Shown here in pieces: positions 17,389 to 24,549 of a DNA stretch of 64,000 bases. The first letter of the stretch is position 1. Each line of letters opens with the position of its first letter. The translations under genes were made by a program, and so were the position numbers. Origin of the DNA: CAZQGO01 sp964593065 (GTDB taxonomy: Bacteria; Oederibacteriota; JAAXVQ01); contig CAZQGO010000001.1 of NCBI GenBank assembly GCA_964593065.1, forward strand, positions 62,001 through 126,000, given 5' to 3'. The notes below the pieces were generated by a model. The model was given only the letters and a program-made list of their open reading frames with translations. It did not search any database and was not told the origin of the DNA.

Positions 17389-18969
17389 ATGGTAAAAATC
17401 CAGCGGGCATTGGTGAGCGTCTCGGACAAGTCCGGGATTGAGGACCTGGGCCGGGGGCTGGCCAAACACGGCGTGGAAATTCTGTCCACCGGCGGCACGG
17501 CCAAGGCCCTGAAGGCGGCCGGCCTGCAGGTGAAGGACGTGTCCGAGGTGACCGGTTTCCCGGAGATGATGGACGGGCGCGTCAAGACCTTGCACCCGAA
17601 GATCCACGGCGGGCTGCTGGCGTTGCGCGGCAATCCCGAGCATATGCGCCAGCTGGCGGAAATGGGGATCCAGCCCATCGACCTGGTGGTGGTCAACCTC
17701 TATCCCTTCGCCCAAACCGTCGCCAAGCCCGGCACGACCCTGGAACAGGCCATTGAGAATATCGACATCGGCGGGCCCTCCATGATCCGGTCCGCGTCCA
17801 AGAATTTTTCCAGCGTGGCCGTGATCGTCAATCCCGGGCGCTATGCCGAGGTCCTGGCGGAGATGGACGCCCACGACGGCTGCGTGCAGGACGCCACCCT
17901 GCGGGCCCTGGCCGTGGAGGCGTTCGACCACACGGCGGAATACGACGCGGGCATTCACCGCTACCTGCAGGACCAGCTGGCCTCCGGGGCGGCCCCCCTC
18001 TTTCCCCCGGTCGTGCGCCTGACCCTGCAGAAGCAGCAGGATCTGCGCTACGGGGAAAACCCCCACCAGCGCGCCGCCTTTTACCGGCAGCCCGGCGCCA
18101 ACGCCGACGAGGTATCCGTCACTTCGGCGCGGCAGCTGCACGGCAAGGAGCTGTCCTACAACAACATCGTCGACATTCATGCCGCCCTGGAAATCGTCAA
18201 GGATTTTTCGGAACCCGCCGCCTGCGTGATCAAACACACCAATCCCTGCGGCGCGGCCGTCGCCGGAGACATCGCCGAGGCCTACCGCAAAGCCTTCGAG
18301 GCGGACCCCGTCTCGGCCTACGGGGGCATCGTCGGATTAAACCGCCTGTGCAATGCGGCCATCGCCCAGCGGCTCAAGGACTTCTTCTTGGAGTGCCTGA
18401 TCGCCCCGGGATTCGACGCCGACGCCCTGGCCCTGCTGCGCGAGAAGAAAAACATCCGGCTGATGGAAACCGGCCCCATGCAGGCCCGGACGGACCGGGT
18501 CCAAGCCATCGTGGACATGGATTACAAGCGCGTGACCGGGGGGCTTCTGGTCCAGGAGCGCGACCTGGGCCGCGTCGGGGAACAGGAACTGAAGATCGTG
18601 ACCCGGCGCAAGCCCAGCCCGGATGAGCTCCGGGACCTGCTGTTCGCCTGGCGGATTTGCAAGCATGTGAAATCCAACGCCATCGTGGTGGCCAAAAACG
18701 GCACCACGGTCGGCGTGGGGCCGGGGCAGACCAACCGCGTGGGCGCCGCGGAAATCGCCCTGATCAGCGCCGGCGACAAGGTCAAGGGCGCGGCGCTGGC
18801 CTCGGACGCCTTTTTCCCCTTCCGGGACAGCGTGGACACCGCCGGCCGCGCCGGCGTGGCGGCGATCATTCAACCCGGAGGTTCGATCCACGACGAGGAA
18901 GTCATTGCCGCCGCCAACGAGCATGAAGTGGCGATGGTGTTCACCGGCATGCGGCATTTCAAGCATTAA
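17389..18969 (+). CDS. purH: Bifunctional AICAR transformylase / IMP cyclohydrolase
   Basis: PurH performs the last two steps to IMP. The N-terminal cyclohydrolase domain (residues 1 to about 195) shows ALVSVSDKSGIEDLG and STGGTAKAL; the transformylase part carries LRYGENPHQRAAFYR, KELSYNNIVD and VIKHTNPCGAA with its catalytic Lys-His, and ends with GGSIHDEEVIAAANE. The 526-residue length is normal. I start at the ATG at 17389 after GGAGGAGGGG; in-frame sequence further upstream only mirrors the end of purN. The PilZ gene follows after 28 bases. Confidence 0.96.
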   Translation: MVKIQRALVSVSDKSGIEDLGRGLAKHGVEILSTGGTAKALKAAGLQVKDVSEVTGFPEMMDGRVKTLHPKIHGGLLALRGNPEHMRQLAEMGIQPIDLVVVNLYPFAQTVAKPGTTLEQAIENIDIGGPSMIRSASKNFSSVAVIVNPGRYAEVLAEMDAHDGCVQDATLRALAVEAFDHTAEYDAGIHRYLQDQLASGAAPLFPPVVRLTLQKQQDLRYGENPHQRAAFYRQPGANADEVSVTSARQLHGKELSYNNIVDIHAALEIVKDFSEPAACVIKHTNPCGAAVAGDIAEAYRKAFEADPVSAYGGIVGLNRLCNAAIAQRLKDFFLECLIAPGFDADALALLREKKNIRLMETGPMQARTDRVQAIVDMDYKRVTGGLLVQERDLGRVGEQELKIVTRRKPSPDELRDLLFAWRICKHVKSNAIVVAKNGTTVGVGPGQTNRVGAAEIALISAGDKVKGAALASDAFFPFRDSVDTAGRAGVAAIIQPGGSIHDEEVIAAANEHEVAMVFTGMRHFKH

Positions 18970-18997
18970 CGGAGACATCCCAAGGCAGGATGCAACC

Positions 18998-19354
18998 ATG
19001 GAAAACAAACGGTACGAGTACCGCACCCCCCTCCAAATCATCGTTGACCACATGCTGGTCAAGAACGGGCAGTCTCCCGAGGCCAGCAAGGGCTATATCC
19101 GGGAGCTCTCGGCCTCGGGCTGCCGTTTCGAATCCGGCCTCCTGCTCAAGGCCGGCCAGGAGATCCTGGTCAGTTTCGTTCTGCCGGGCGGGCTGGTCAT
19201 CCTCAACGCCCGCCTGCGGGTCATCCGGGTGTTGAAAAAGGGCAGGAAAAAATCCGTGGTGGCCGGCCAATTCGTGAACCTTTCGGAGGGGGATCAGTAC
19301 AAGATCCGCGAGTTCATCGTCTGGAAGGAATCCCAGGAGGTCGGAAAGGAATGA
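18998..19354 (+). CDS. PilZ-domain protein
   Basis: The 118-residue protein carries an RxxxR motif (KRYEYR, residues 4-9) followed about 30 residues later by ELSASGCRFE, the second PilZ motif with Glu in place of the usual Asp or Asn. PilZ domains bind cyclic di-GMP, and the protein consists of little else, so it probably acts as a receptor that contacts a partner. Its ATG lies 28 bases after purH, and its stop overlaps the purD start as ATGA, so it sits inside the purine unit. Its partner may be the Tad pilus encoded further on; that link is inference. Confidence 0.75.
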   Translation: MENKRYEYRTPLQIIVDHMLVKNGQSPEASKGYIRELSASGCRFESGLLLKAGQEILVSFVLPGGLVILNARLRVIRVLKKGRKKSVVAGQFVNLSEGDQYKIREFIVWKESQEVGKE

Positions 19355-20634
19355 AGGTCCTCGTCGTGGGTGGTGGCGGGCGCGAAGCCGGCTTGGTTTG
19401 GGCGGCCGGGCGTTCCCCGGAAGCCACGGAAATCCTGGCCGCGCCCGGCAACGCGGGCATCGCCCGGCAGGTGCGGTGCGTGCCGGTCCGGGCCGAGGAT
19501 ATCGAGGGCCTGGTGCAGCTGGCCCGCGCCGAACGGCCGGACCTGGTCCTGATCGGCCCGGAGGCGCCCCTGACCCTGGGGCTGGCCGACCGGCTGGCTT
19601 CGGAAAAGATCACGGCCTTCGGGCCGTCCGCGGCCGCCGCGCGCCTCGAAGGCAGCAAGGCCTTCGCCAAGGACTTTATGCGCCGTCACCAGATTCCCAC
19701 GGCCGAGTACCGCGTCTGCACGCGCGAAGCCGAGGCCCTGGAAGCCGTGGAAATCCTGGGCCTGCCCGTGGTCGTCAAGGCCGACGGCCTGGCCGCGGGC
19801 AAGGGCGTGACCGTGGCCCAAACCCGCGAGGAAGCCGTAACCGCCATTCAGTGCTGCCTGCTCGAAAAAGTCTTCGGGGAAGCCGGGGAACGCGTGGTCA
19901 TCGAGGAATGCCTCCAGGGAGAGGAAGCCAGCGTGCTCGCTTTCACGGACGGGCGCAGGGTGGTGCCCATGCTCCCGGCCCAGGACCACAAGCGGATCGG
20001 CGACGGGGATGCCGGTCCCAATACGGGCGGCATGGGGGCCTATGCGCCCGCGCCGGTGGTCACCCCCGAGGTGCTGGCGCGCGTCCAGCGGGAAATTCTT
20101 GAGCCGGTCGTCCTCGGGCTGGACGCGGAAGACTGCCCCTACCGGGGGGTGCTTTACGCCGGGCTGATGATCACGCCCTCGGGTCCCAGGGTCATTGAGT
20201 TCAACTGCCGTTTCGGCGACCCGGAAACCCAGGTGGTTCTGCCTCTGCTGGAAACGGATTTCATTCCCGTGGCGCTGGCCTGCGCGCAGGGGCGACTCGA
20301 TCTGCAGGACGTGCGCTGGGCCCGCGGAGCGGCCGTGTGCGTGGTGATGGCCTCCGGGGGCTATCCCGGGGAATACCGGAAAGGCGTGCCGATCTCGGGT
20401 CTGGAAGCCGCGGAACGGCTGCCGGGCGTCATGGTGTGGCACGCCGGCACGGCGCTGCAGGACGGGAAGTACGTGACCGCCGGGGGACGGGTGCTCAACG
20501 TCATTGCCACGGCTCCGGACTTGGCGGCCGCCGTGGAACGCGTGTACCGGGCGGCCGAGAAAATCCAGTTCGCGGGCGCGCACTACCGCCGGGACATCGG
20601 TGCGAAGGCCCTCCCGCACAGTCTGCGCGTGTGA
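19351..20634 (+). CDS. purD: Phosphoribosylamine-glycine ligase
   Basis: PurD joins glycine to phosphoribosylamine with ATP. The 427-residue ATP-grasp protein begins MKVLVVGGGGREAGL, where the family usually has GREHAL, and has KADGLAAGKGV, DHKRIGDGDAGPNTGGMGAY and EFNCRFGDPETQ at the expected places. Translation is coupled to the PilZ gene through ATGA. The structured repeat element lies between this gene and purE. Confidence 0.95.
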   Translation: MKVLVVGGGGREAGLVWAAGRSPEATEILAAPGNAGIARQVRCVPVRAEDIEGLVQLARAERPDLVLIGPEAPLTLGLADRLASEKITAFGPSAAAARLEGSKAFAKDFMRRHQIPTAEYRVCTREAEALEAVEILGLPVVVKADGLAAGKGVTVAQTREEAVTAIQCCLLEKVFGEAGERVVIEECLQGEEASVLAFTDGRRVVPMLPAQDHKRIGDGDAGPNTGGMGAYAPAPVVTPEVLARVQREILEPVVLGLDAEDCPYRGVLYAGLMITPSGPRVIEFNCRFGDPETQVVLPLLETDFIPVALACAQGRLDLQDVRWARGAAVCVVMASGGYPGEYRKGVPISGLEAAERLPGVMVWHAGTALQDGKYVTAGGRVLNVIATAPDLAAAVERVYRAAEKIQFAGAHYRRDIGAKALPHSLRV

Positions 20635-20644
20635 AGGAAAAGCG

Positions 20645-20806
20645 CCTCATCAGGATGATGAGGCTTAGGGTTCGGGGGCGGTGAAGCCCCCGACTGAAGT
20701 AGGAAGGAAAGCAGGACGCATCGGCGTCCGCGTCAGGGGAACCTGCGACCGAAGGGAGTCCCATACGATTCCCCATCCGGTCGGGGTGGTTCCCCTGAAA
20801 GCTCCT
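20645..20806 (+). repeat. Structured intergenic element, copy A (ahead of purE)
   Basis: One of three copies of a non-coding element in this window. It has a hairpin CCTCATC/GATGAGG, a second hairpin GGGGGC-GGTGAA-GCCCCC, a purine-rich strand (AGGAAGGAAAGC), a third hairpin GGACGC-ATCG-GCGTCC and a fourth long stem CAGGGGAACC/GGTTCCCCTG that here carries about 44 extra bases in its loop. Positions 20657-20745 match copy C at 32367-32455 with one mismatch in 89 bases. Behind it AGGTG-GTGG-CACCT (20811-20824) could hide the ribosome-binding region of purE. Peptides readable through it on either strand recur only because the DNA recurs. Confidence 0.75.
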
Positions 20807-20826
20807 GGAAAGGTGGTGGCACCTCC

Positions 20827-21357
20827 GTGGAACCCAACCGGACCTTGGTGGGCATCGTGGTGGGCAGCGATTCGGACCTGCCCGTCATTCAAGAAACCGT
20901 GCATATCCTGGAATACCTGGGCGTGGGCTACGACCTGACCATCGCCTCGGCGCACCGTTCGCCATCGCGCGTCCGGGAATGGCTCAAGGCCGTGGAAAAA
21001 CGCGGCGTGGAGGTCATTATTGCCGGCGCCGGCGGAGCCGCGCATCTGCCGGGCGTTATCGCGTCCGAAACCATTCTCCCCGTGATCGGCGTCCCCATGC
21101 CGACCCTGTATTTCAACGGCCAGGACTCGCTGCTCTCCATCGTGCAGATGCCTTCCGGCATTCCGGTGGCGGCCATGGCGGTGGGCAAGGGCGGCGCGAC
21201 CAATGCGGGCATTTTTGCGGCGCAGATCCTGGCGCGCAACCACGAGGCCGTCGCCGAGGCGCTGAAAAAATTCAAGGCCGAACTGGCGCAGGGCGTGGAA
21301 AAGAAAGCGACGAAATTGGAACAGGTCGGCGTCGACCAGTACATCGAATTGATGTAA
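20827..21357 (+). CDS. purE: N5-CAIR mutase PurE, class I
   Basis: PurE of class I rearranges N5-CAIR to CAIR. The 176-residue protein has VGIVVGSDSDLPV, ASAHRSPSRV and IIAGAGGAAHLPGVIAS, and QMPSGIPVAAMAVGKGGATNAG, all class I features. Class I enzymes normally need PurK, which is not in the window. The gene starts with GTG, only 20 bases behind the structured element, and the hairpin between them may cover the Shine-Dalgarno (AAAGG). A tail of about 15 residues after the core is longer than in E. coli. Confidence 0.95.
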   Translation: MEPNRTLVGIVVGSDSDLPVIQETVHILEYLGVGYDLTIASAHRSPSRVREWLKAVEKRGVEVIIAGAGGAAHLPGVIASETILPVIGVPMPTLYFNGQDSLLSIVQMPSGIPVAAMAVGKGGATNAGIFAAQILARNHEAVAEALKKFKAELAQGVEKKATKLEQVGVDQYIELM

Positions 21358-21387
21358 CCGTCCATCTCCTCCAGGCCGATTTATCCC

Positions 21388-22638
21388 ATGCGGACTTCCA
21401 CGCTGGGCCCGATCCGGGCCGTAATCTTCGACATGGATGGCACGCTCTACCGGAATGCGCGCCTCGACCGGTGGTACGAAGAGTCCATCCACCGCCTGGT
21501 GGCCGCGCGCTTCGGGCTGTCCGGCGTCGCGGCCCGCCGCCGCTTCCGGGAATTTTACTCCCGGTTGAGCCGGAGCCTGCGGGTCCGACCCTCCAAACTT
21601 TTCACCCTGGAACAAATGGGGATTTCCGATCGGGCCTGGGCCCGCCGCTTCGGCCGGGCTCCGGTAGCCGCGCATCTCCGTCCGGATCGCAAGCTGCAGG
21701 CGGCCTTGTCCGCTTTGGCCGGGCGCTTTCGCCTGGGTTTGGTGACGAACAACCACCAGCGCAACACCCGGGCCACCCTCAGGCGCCTGGGCGTGGCGGG
21801 GAGGTTCGACGAAGTGCTGACTCTCAGCCAGAGCCGGACTTTCAAACCCGATCCCGGGCTGTATCGGCTTATGGCCCGGCGTCTGGGGGTTTCGGCGCAG
21901 GACTGCCTGTCCGTGGGCGATCGTTACCATCTGGATTTGGCTCCGGCGGCGGCCGTGGGCATGCAGACCCTGCTGGTGCAGAGGATGCAGGATGTCTACC
22001 GCCTTCCGGCGCGTTTGCGGCCGCGGCGGGCGCGCCGCGTGGCGGCGGGTTCTCCGGGCCAGAAGCGGCGCGCGGCCGCAACCGCGGCGCGCGCCTTGCG
22101 GGCCGGACGGCTGGTGGTGTTGCCGACCGACACGGTGTACGGCTTGGCCGCACTCCCGGAAGCCGAATCCGTGCGCTGGCTGTACCGCGCCAAGGGACGG
22201 CAGCCCGGGAATCCGGTGGTTTTGCTGCTGGCTGACCCCAGCGCGGCCGGGCGGTACGCCCGCCTGTCCTCCCGCGCGCAGGGGCTCATCCGGAGGCATT
22301 GGCCGGGCGCGCTGACCTTGGTGCTGCCGGCCAAGCCCGGAACGTCCTGGGGAGGGATCAGCCGGGGCGGACGCACCGTGGCCCTGCGGGTGCCGGAAAA
22401 CGACTTGTGCCGGCGGATGATCCGGTTATCCGGCGGCGCCTTGGCCGTGACTTCCGCCAATGCTTCCGGTGCGCCCGCGCCGGTTTCCGCGCGAAATCTG
22501 GACCTGCAAATACTGGCTTTTTCCGAACTGGTGGTGGACGCCGGCCCCGCGCGGGTCGGAAAGCCTTCCACGGTGGCGAGAGTGCGGGAGGGAAAAGTCG
22601 AGCTGTTGCGTCCGGGCGCCGTCCGTTTGGGGGCCTGA
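21388..22638 (+). CDS. HAD phosphatase fused to TsaC/YrdC-type threonylcarbamoyl-AMP synthase
   Basis: Residues about 8-225 form a HAD hydrolase: AVIFDMDGTLYRN (nucleophile Asp), VTNNHQRNT, FKPDPGLY and SVGDRYHLDL. Residues about 230-410 form a Sua5/YrdC domain: RLVVLPTDTVYGLAALP, YRAKGRQPGNPVVLL, WPGALTLVLP and the SANASG signature. TsaC-type enzymes make threonylcarbamoyl-AMP from Thr, bicarbonate and ATP for the t6A base of ANN-decoding tRNAs. The join is continuous in one frame. The HAD part might remove pyrophosphate or a nucleotide by-product, but this is inference. A HypF role is unlikely because its acylphosphatase and zinc-finger parts are missing. Confidence 0.82.
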   Translation: MRTSTLGPIRAVIFDMDGTLYRNARLDRWYEESIHRLVAARFGLSGVAARRRFREFYSRLSRSLRVRPSKLFTLEQMGISDRAWARRFGRAPVAAHLRPDRKLQAALSALAGRFRLGLVTNNHQRNTRATLRRLGVAGRFDEVLTLSQSRTFKPDPGLYRLMARRLGVSAQDCLSVGDRYHLDLAPAAAVGMQTLLVQRMQDVYRLPARLRPRRARRVAAGSPGQKRRAAATAARALRAGRLVVLPTDTVYGLAALPEAESVRWLYRAKGRQPGNPVVLLLADPSAAGRYARLSSRAQGLIRRHWPGALTLVLPAKPGTSWGGISRGGRTVALRVPENDLCRRMIRLSGGALAVTSANASGAPAPVSARNLDLQILAFSELVVDAGPARVGKPSTVARVREGKVELLRPGAVRLGA

Positions 22639-22688
22639 CCCGGCCGGTTTTGGGTACAACCAATTTCACGCCGCGGGGTTATAAGGTT

Positions 22689-23294
22689 ATGCCGGCAAAC
22701 CCGGAAACCGATCCTCATATCCAGTTAATGCTGCGCGTACAGCAGGACGATGAGGCGGCCTTCACGGAGCTCGTCGGACTTTACCAGCGGAGAGTGGTGG
22801 GTGTGGCCTACCGTTTTTTGCAGCGCCTGCCCGAGGCGGAAGAGGCCGCGCAGGAAACTTTTTTACGCGTCTACCAGGCGCGGAAGAAATACCGGCCGAG
22901 CCTGAAATTCTCTTCCTGGATTTTCACCATCACCCACCGCGTCTGCTTGAACCTGCTGCGGCACCGGCGCCGGCATCCGGCCGTGAGCCTGGATGCCGCC
23001 GCGGACGGAGAAGGCCGGGGCCGGCCGCTGCAGGTCGCCGACCCCAAGGCCGGCAATGCGGAGGCGGAGATGGCCGGTGCGGAGTCCCGGCTGCAGGTGC
23101 AGCAAGCCGTCGCGGAGTTGCCGGAGGTGGAGCGCATGGCCTTGATTCTGGAGCAATGGGAGGATCTCAGCCTGCGCGAAATCGGGGGCGTGCTGCATAA
23201 AAGCACGTCCGCCGTCAAATCGATCTTGTTCCGGGCGCGCGCCAAGCTGCGGGTCAGGCTGGCGCCGTACCTGGAACGGAGCGGGGAGGCGTAA
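22689..23294 (+). CDS. ECF-type RNA polymerase sigma factor
   Basis: The 201-residue protein has sigma region 2 (EAAFTELVGLYQRRVVGVAY, then EEAAQETFLRVYQA, FSSWIFTITHRVCLN) and region 4 (LPEVERMALILEQWEDLSL followed by EIGGVLHKSTSAVKS). No other domain is present. The ATG at 22689 has only a weak AAGG close upstream; an alternative ATG at 22728 would cut region 2. It lies 5 bases ahead of a zinc-binding anti-sigma gene, so the sigma factor should be held inactive by it. Nothing visible tells which promoters it reads. Confidence 0.9.
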   Translation: MPANPETDPHIQLMLRVQQDDEAAFTELVGLYQRRVVGVAYRFLQRLPEAEEAAQETFLRVYQARKKYRPSLKFSSWIFTITHRVCLNLLRHRRRHPAVSLDAAADGEGRGRPLQVADPKAGNAEAEMAGAESRLQVQQAVAELPEVERMALILEQWEDLSLREIGGVLHKSTSAVKSILFRARAKLRVRLAPYLERSGEA

Positions 23295-23299
23295 AAGCC

Positions 23300-23788
23300 A
23301 TGGATTGCCGCGCGTGCCGCGAACGGATTCGGGAGTATCTGCGCGACCGTCTGGGCGGCGAGGAAAAAAACGCCATCGAGGCGCACCTCGAACTTTGCCC
23401 CGCTTGCCGGCAGGAACTTGCGGCCGAGAAAAGCCTGGACCGGCTGCTGGTTCAATGGCAAGCGCCGGAACCCCGCCCGGGCTTCCAAACCCGCCTGGAA
23501 GCCGCGCTCGGCGAGGCCCGCCGGCCCGCCGGGCCAAGCGCCTGGTTGGCGCCCTGGGCGCTGCGGTTGCTGTACGCCGGGCTCCTGGCCGCGGCGATTG
23601 TCGGCGGCGTGCGGTGGTTGCATCCTCCCCTGGCCCCCGCGCCCCTGCCGGAGACGAAGGGCCTGGAAGTGGCCATGGCCCAGGACCTGGATTTGCTGCA
23701 AAACCTGGATTTGCTCGAAAACCTGGATCTTTTGGAATATTGGGACGAGGGGTCTCCGGAGGACCAGGCCGGGAATGGCCGGACATGA
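23300..23788 (+). CDS. Zinc-finger anti-sigma factor with C-terminal LDLL repeats
   Basis: The 162-residue protein starts with CRACRERIREYL and HLELCPACRQEL, the His-x3-Cys-x2-Cys zinc-binding anti-sigma pattern (residues about 3-40). One membrane segment lies around 92-112. The external tail carries three near-exact hexads of the type NLDLLE (about 133-150). It overlaps the next gene as ATGA. By family it binds the sigma factor encoded just upstream. The hexads recur in the following exported protein, suggesting that the two interact outside the membrane. Confidence 0.85.
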   Translation: MDCRACRERIREYLRDRLGGEEKNAIEAHLELCPACRQELAAEKSLDRLLVQWQAPEPRPGFQTRLEAALGEARRPAGPSAWLAPWALRLLYAGLLAAAIVGGVRWLHPPLAPAPLPETKGLEVAMAQDLDLLQNLDLLENLDLLEYWDEGSPEDQAGNGRT

Positions 23789-24027
23789 AAACACCGGCGG
23801 CCTTCCTCCTGGCCCTGCTTGGCCTCGCGGGCTGGACCGCGGCCACACCCACGGCCACGATTACGGCCGCTGGAAAAGAAGAAGCGCAAATGATCCGCTC
23901 TTTGGATTTCCTGGAAAACATGGATCTGCTCGAACAACTGGATCTGCTGGACAACCTGGACTGGGTCCAGGCTCTGCCGGAGGCCGATCCGGAGACCCGG
24001 GAGGGCGGTGAGGATGATGGGGAATAG
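23785..24027 (+). CDS. Small exported protein with LDLL hexad repeats
   Basis: This 80-residue protein has a signal peptide (MKTPAAFLLALLGLAGWTAA) and then four hexads: SLDFLE, NMDLLE, QLDLLD, NLDWVQ, followed by an acidic tail. The same hexad type ends the anti-sigma factor encoded just upstream, whose stop it overlaps. It is too short to be an enzyme and I know of no named family. A signalling partner of the anti-sigma factor's external tail is the simplest inference. It overlaps the DUF3106 gene by 20 bases. Confidence 0.7.
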   Translation: MKTPAAFLLALLGLAGWTAATPTATITAAGKEEAQMIRSLDFLENMDLLEQLDLLDNLDWVQALPEADPETREGGEDDGE

Positions 24028-24535
24028 GTTGCGCGCCGGTTTGCTGGTATGCCTGCTGTGGGCGCTCGCCTTGCCGGCCGGCGCCCAGGAGCACCGGTCT
24101 GCCACGGCTCCGGAGACATCGCCGGCCGCCGCCGGACCGGACCAGGAGGAACGCTGGCAGGCCTTGTCCCCCCAGCAGAAGGAAATCATCCGGGAGCGTT
24201 ACCGCGCCTGGCAGGGCTTGGCGCCGGCGGAAAAGAAGCGGCTCCGGGACCGCTACCGGAAATTTCGCTCCCTGCCCGCGGAGGAAAGAACGCGCATTCG
24301 CCGGAACTTCGCGCGCTTCGCCGATTTAACCCCGGGCGAGCGTAAAGTCGTTCGCCAGCGCTGGCAACACTGGCAGCAGCTGCCGCCGGAGAAACGCCGT
24401 CTGCTGCAGAAGAAATTCCGGCACTGGCGCAGTCTGCCGAAGTCAAAACGCGAGCAACTCCGACGCCGGTATTTGCACTGGCGCAGCCTGCCGCCCGAGG
24501 AGCGCGAACGCCTGCGCCGGGAACACCGGCGCTAG
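24008..24535 (+). CDS. Exported DUF3106-type repeat protein
   Basis: The 175-residue protein begins with GTG, has a signal peptide ending near AGAQE, and consists of about seven copies of a basic helical unit of roughly 16-20 residues with the pattern LPPEERxRLRxRYRxWRS. This is the DUF3106 repeat, often found next to ECF sigma / anti-sigma pairs. The repeats are strongly basic, while the LDLL hexads of the two preceding proteins are acidic, so electrostatic contact in the periplasm is conceivable. Function not established. It converges with the TonB-dependent receptor gene. Confidence 0.75.
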   Translation: MRMMGNRLRAGLLVCLLWALALPAGAQEHRSATAPETSPAAAGPDQEERWQALSPQQKEIIRERYRAWQGLAPAEKKRLRDRYRKFRSLPAEERTRIRRNFARFADLTPGERKVVRQRWQHWQQLPPEKRRLLQKKFRHWRSLPKSKREQLRRRYLHWRSLPPEERERLRREHRR

Positions 24536-24549
24536 GACCCGCCGTATGC

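Noticed and set aside
20645..20806. c-di-GMP-I or cobalamin riboswitch identity of the repeated element
   Set aside because: Only a GACGCA hexamer or GGTGAA stretch is shared; the remaining conserved bases of those families cannot be found.
20681..20938. Conserved-looking peptides starting MKPPTEVGRKAGRIG on the plus strand and MRPAFLPTSVGGF on the minus strand
   Set aside because: They recur at all three structured elements only because the DNA recurs. They have no ribosome-binding site and different ends, and they follow hairpins rather than codon patterns.
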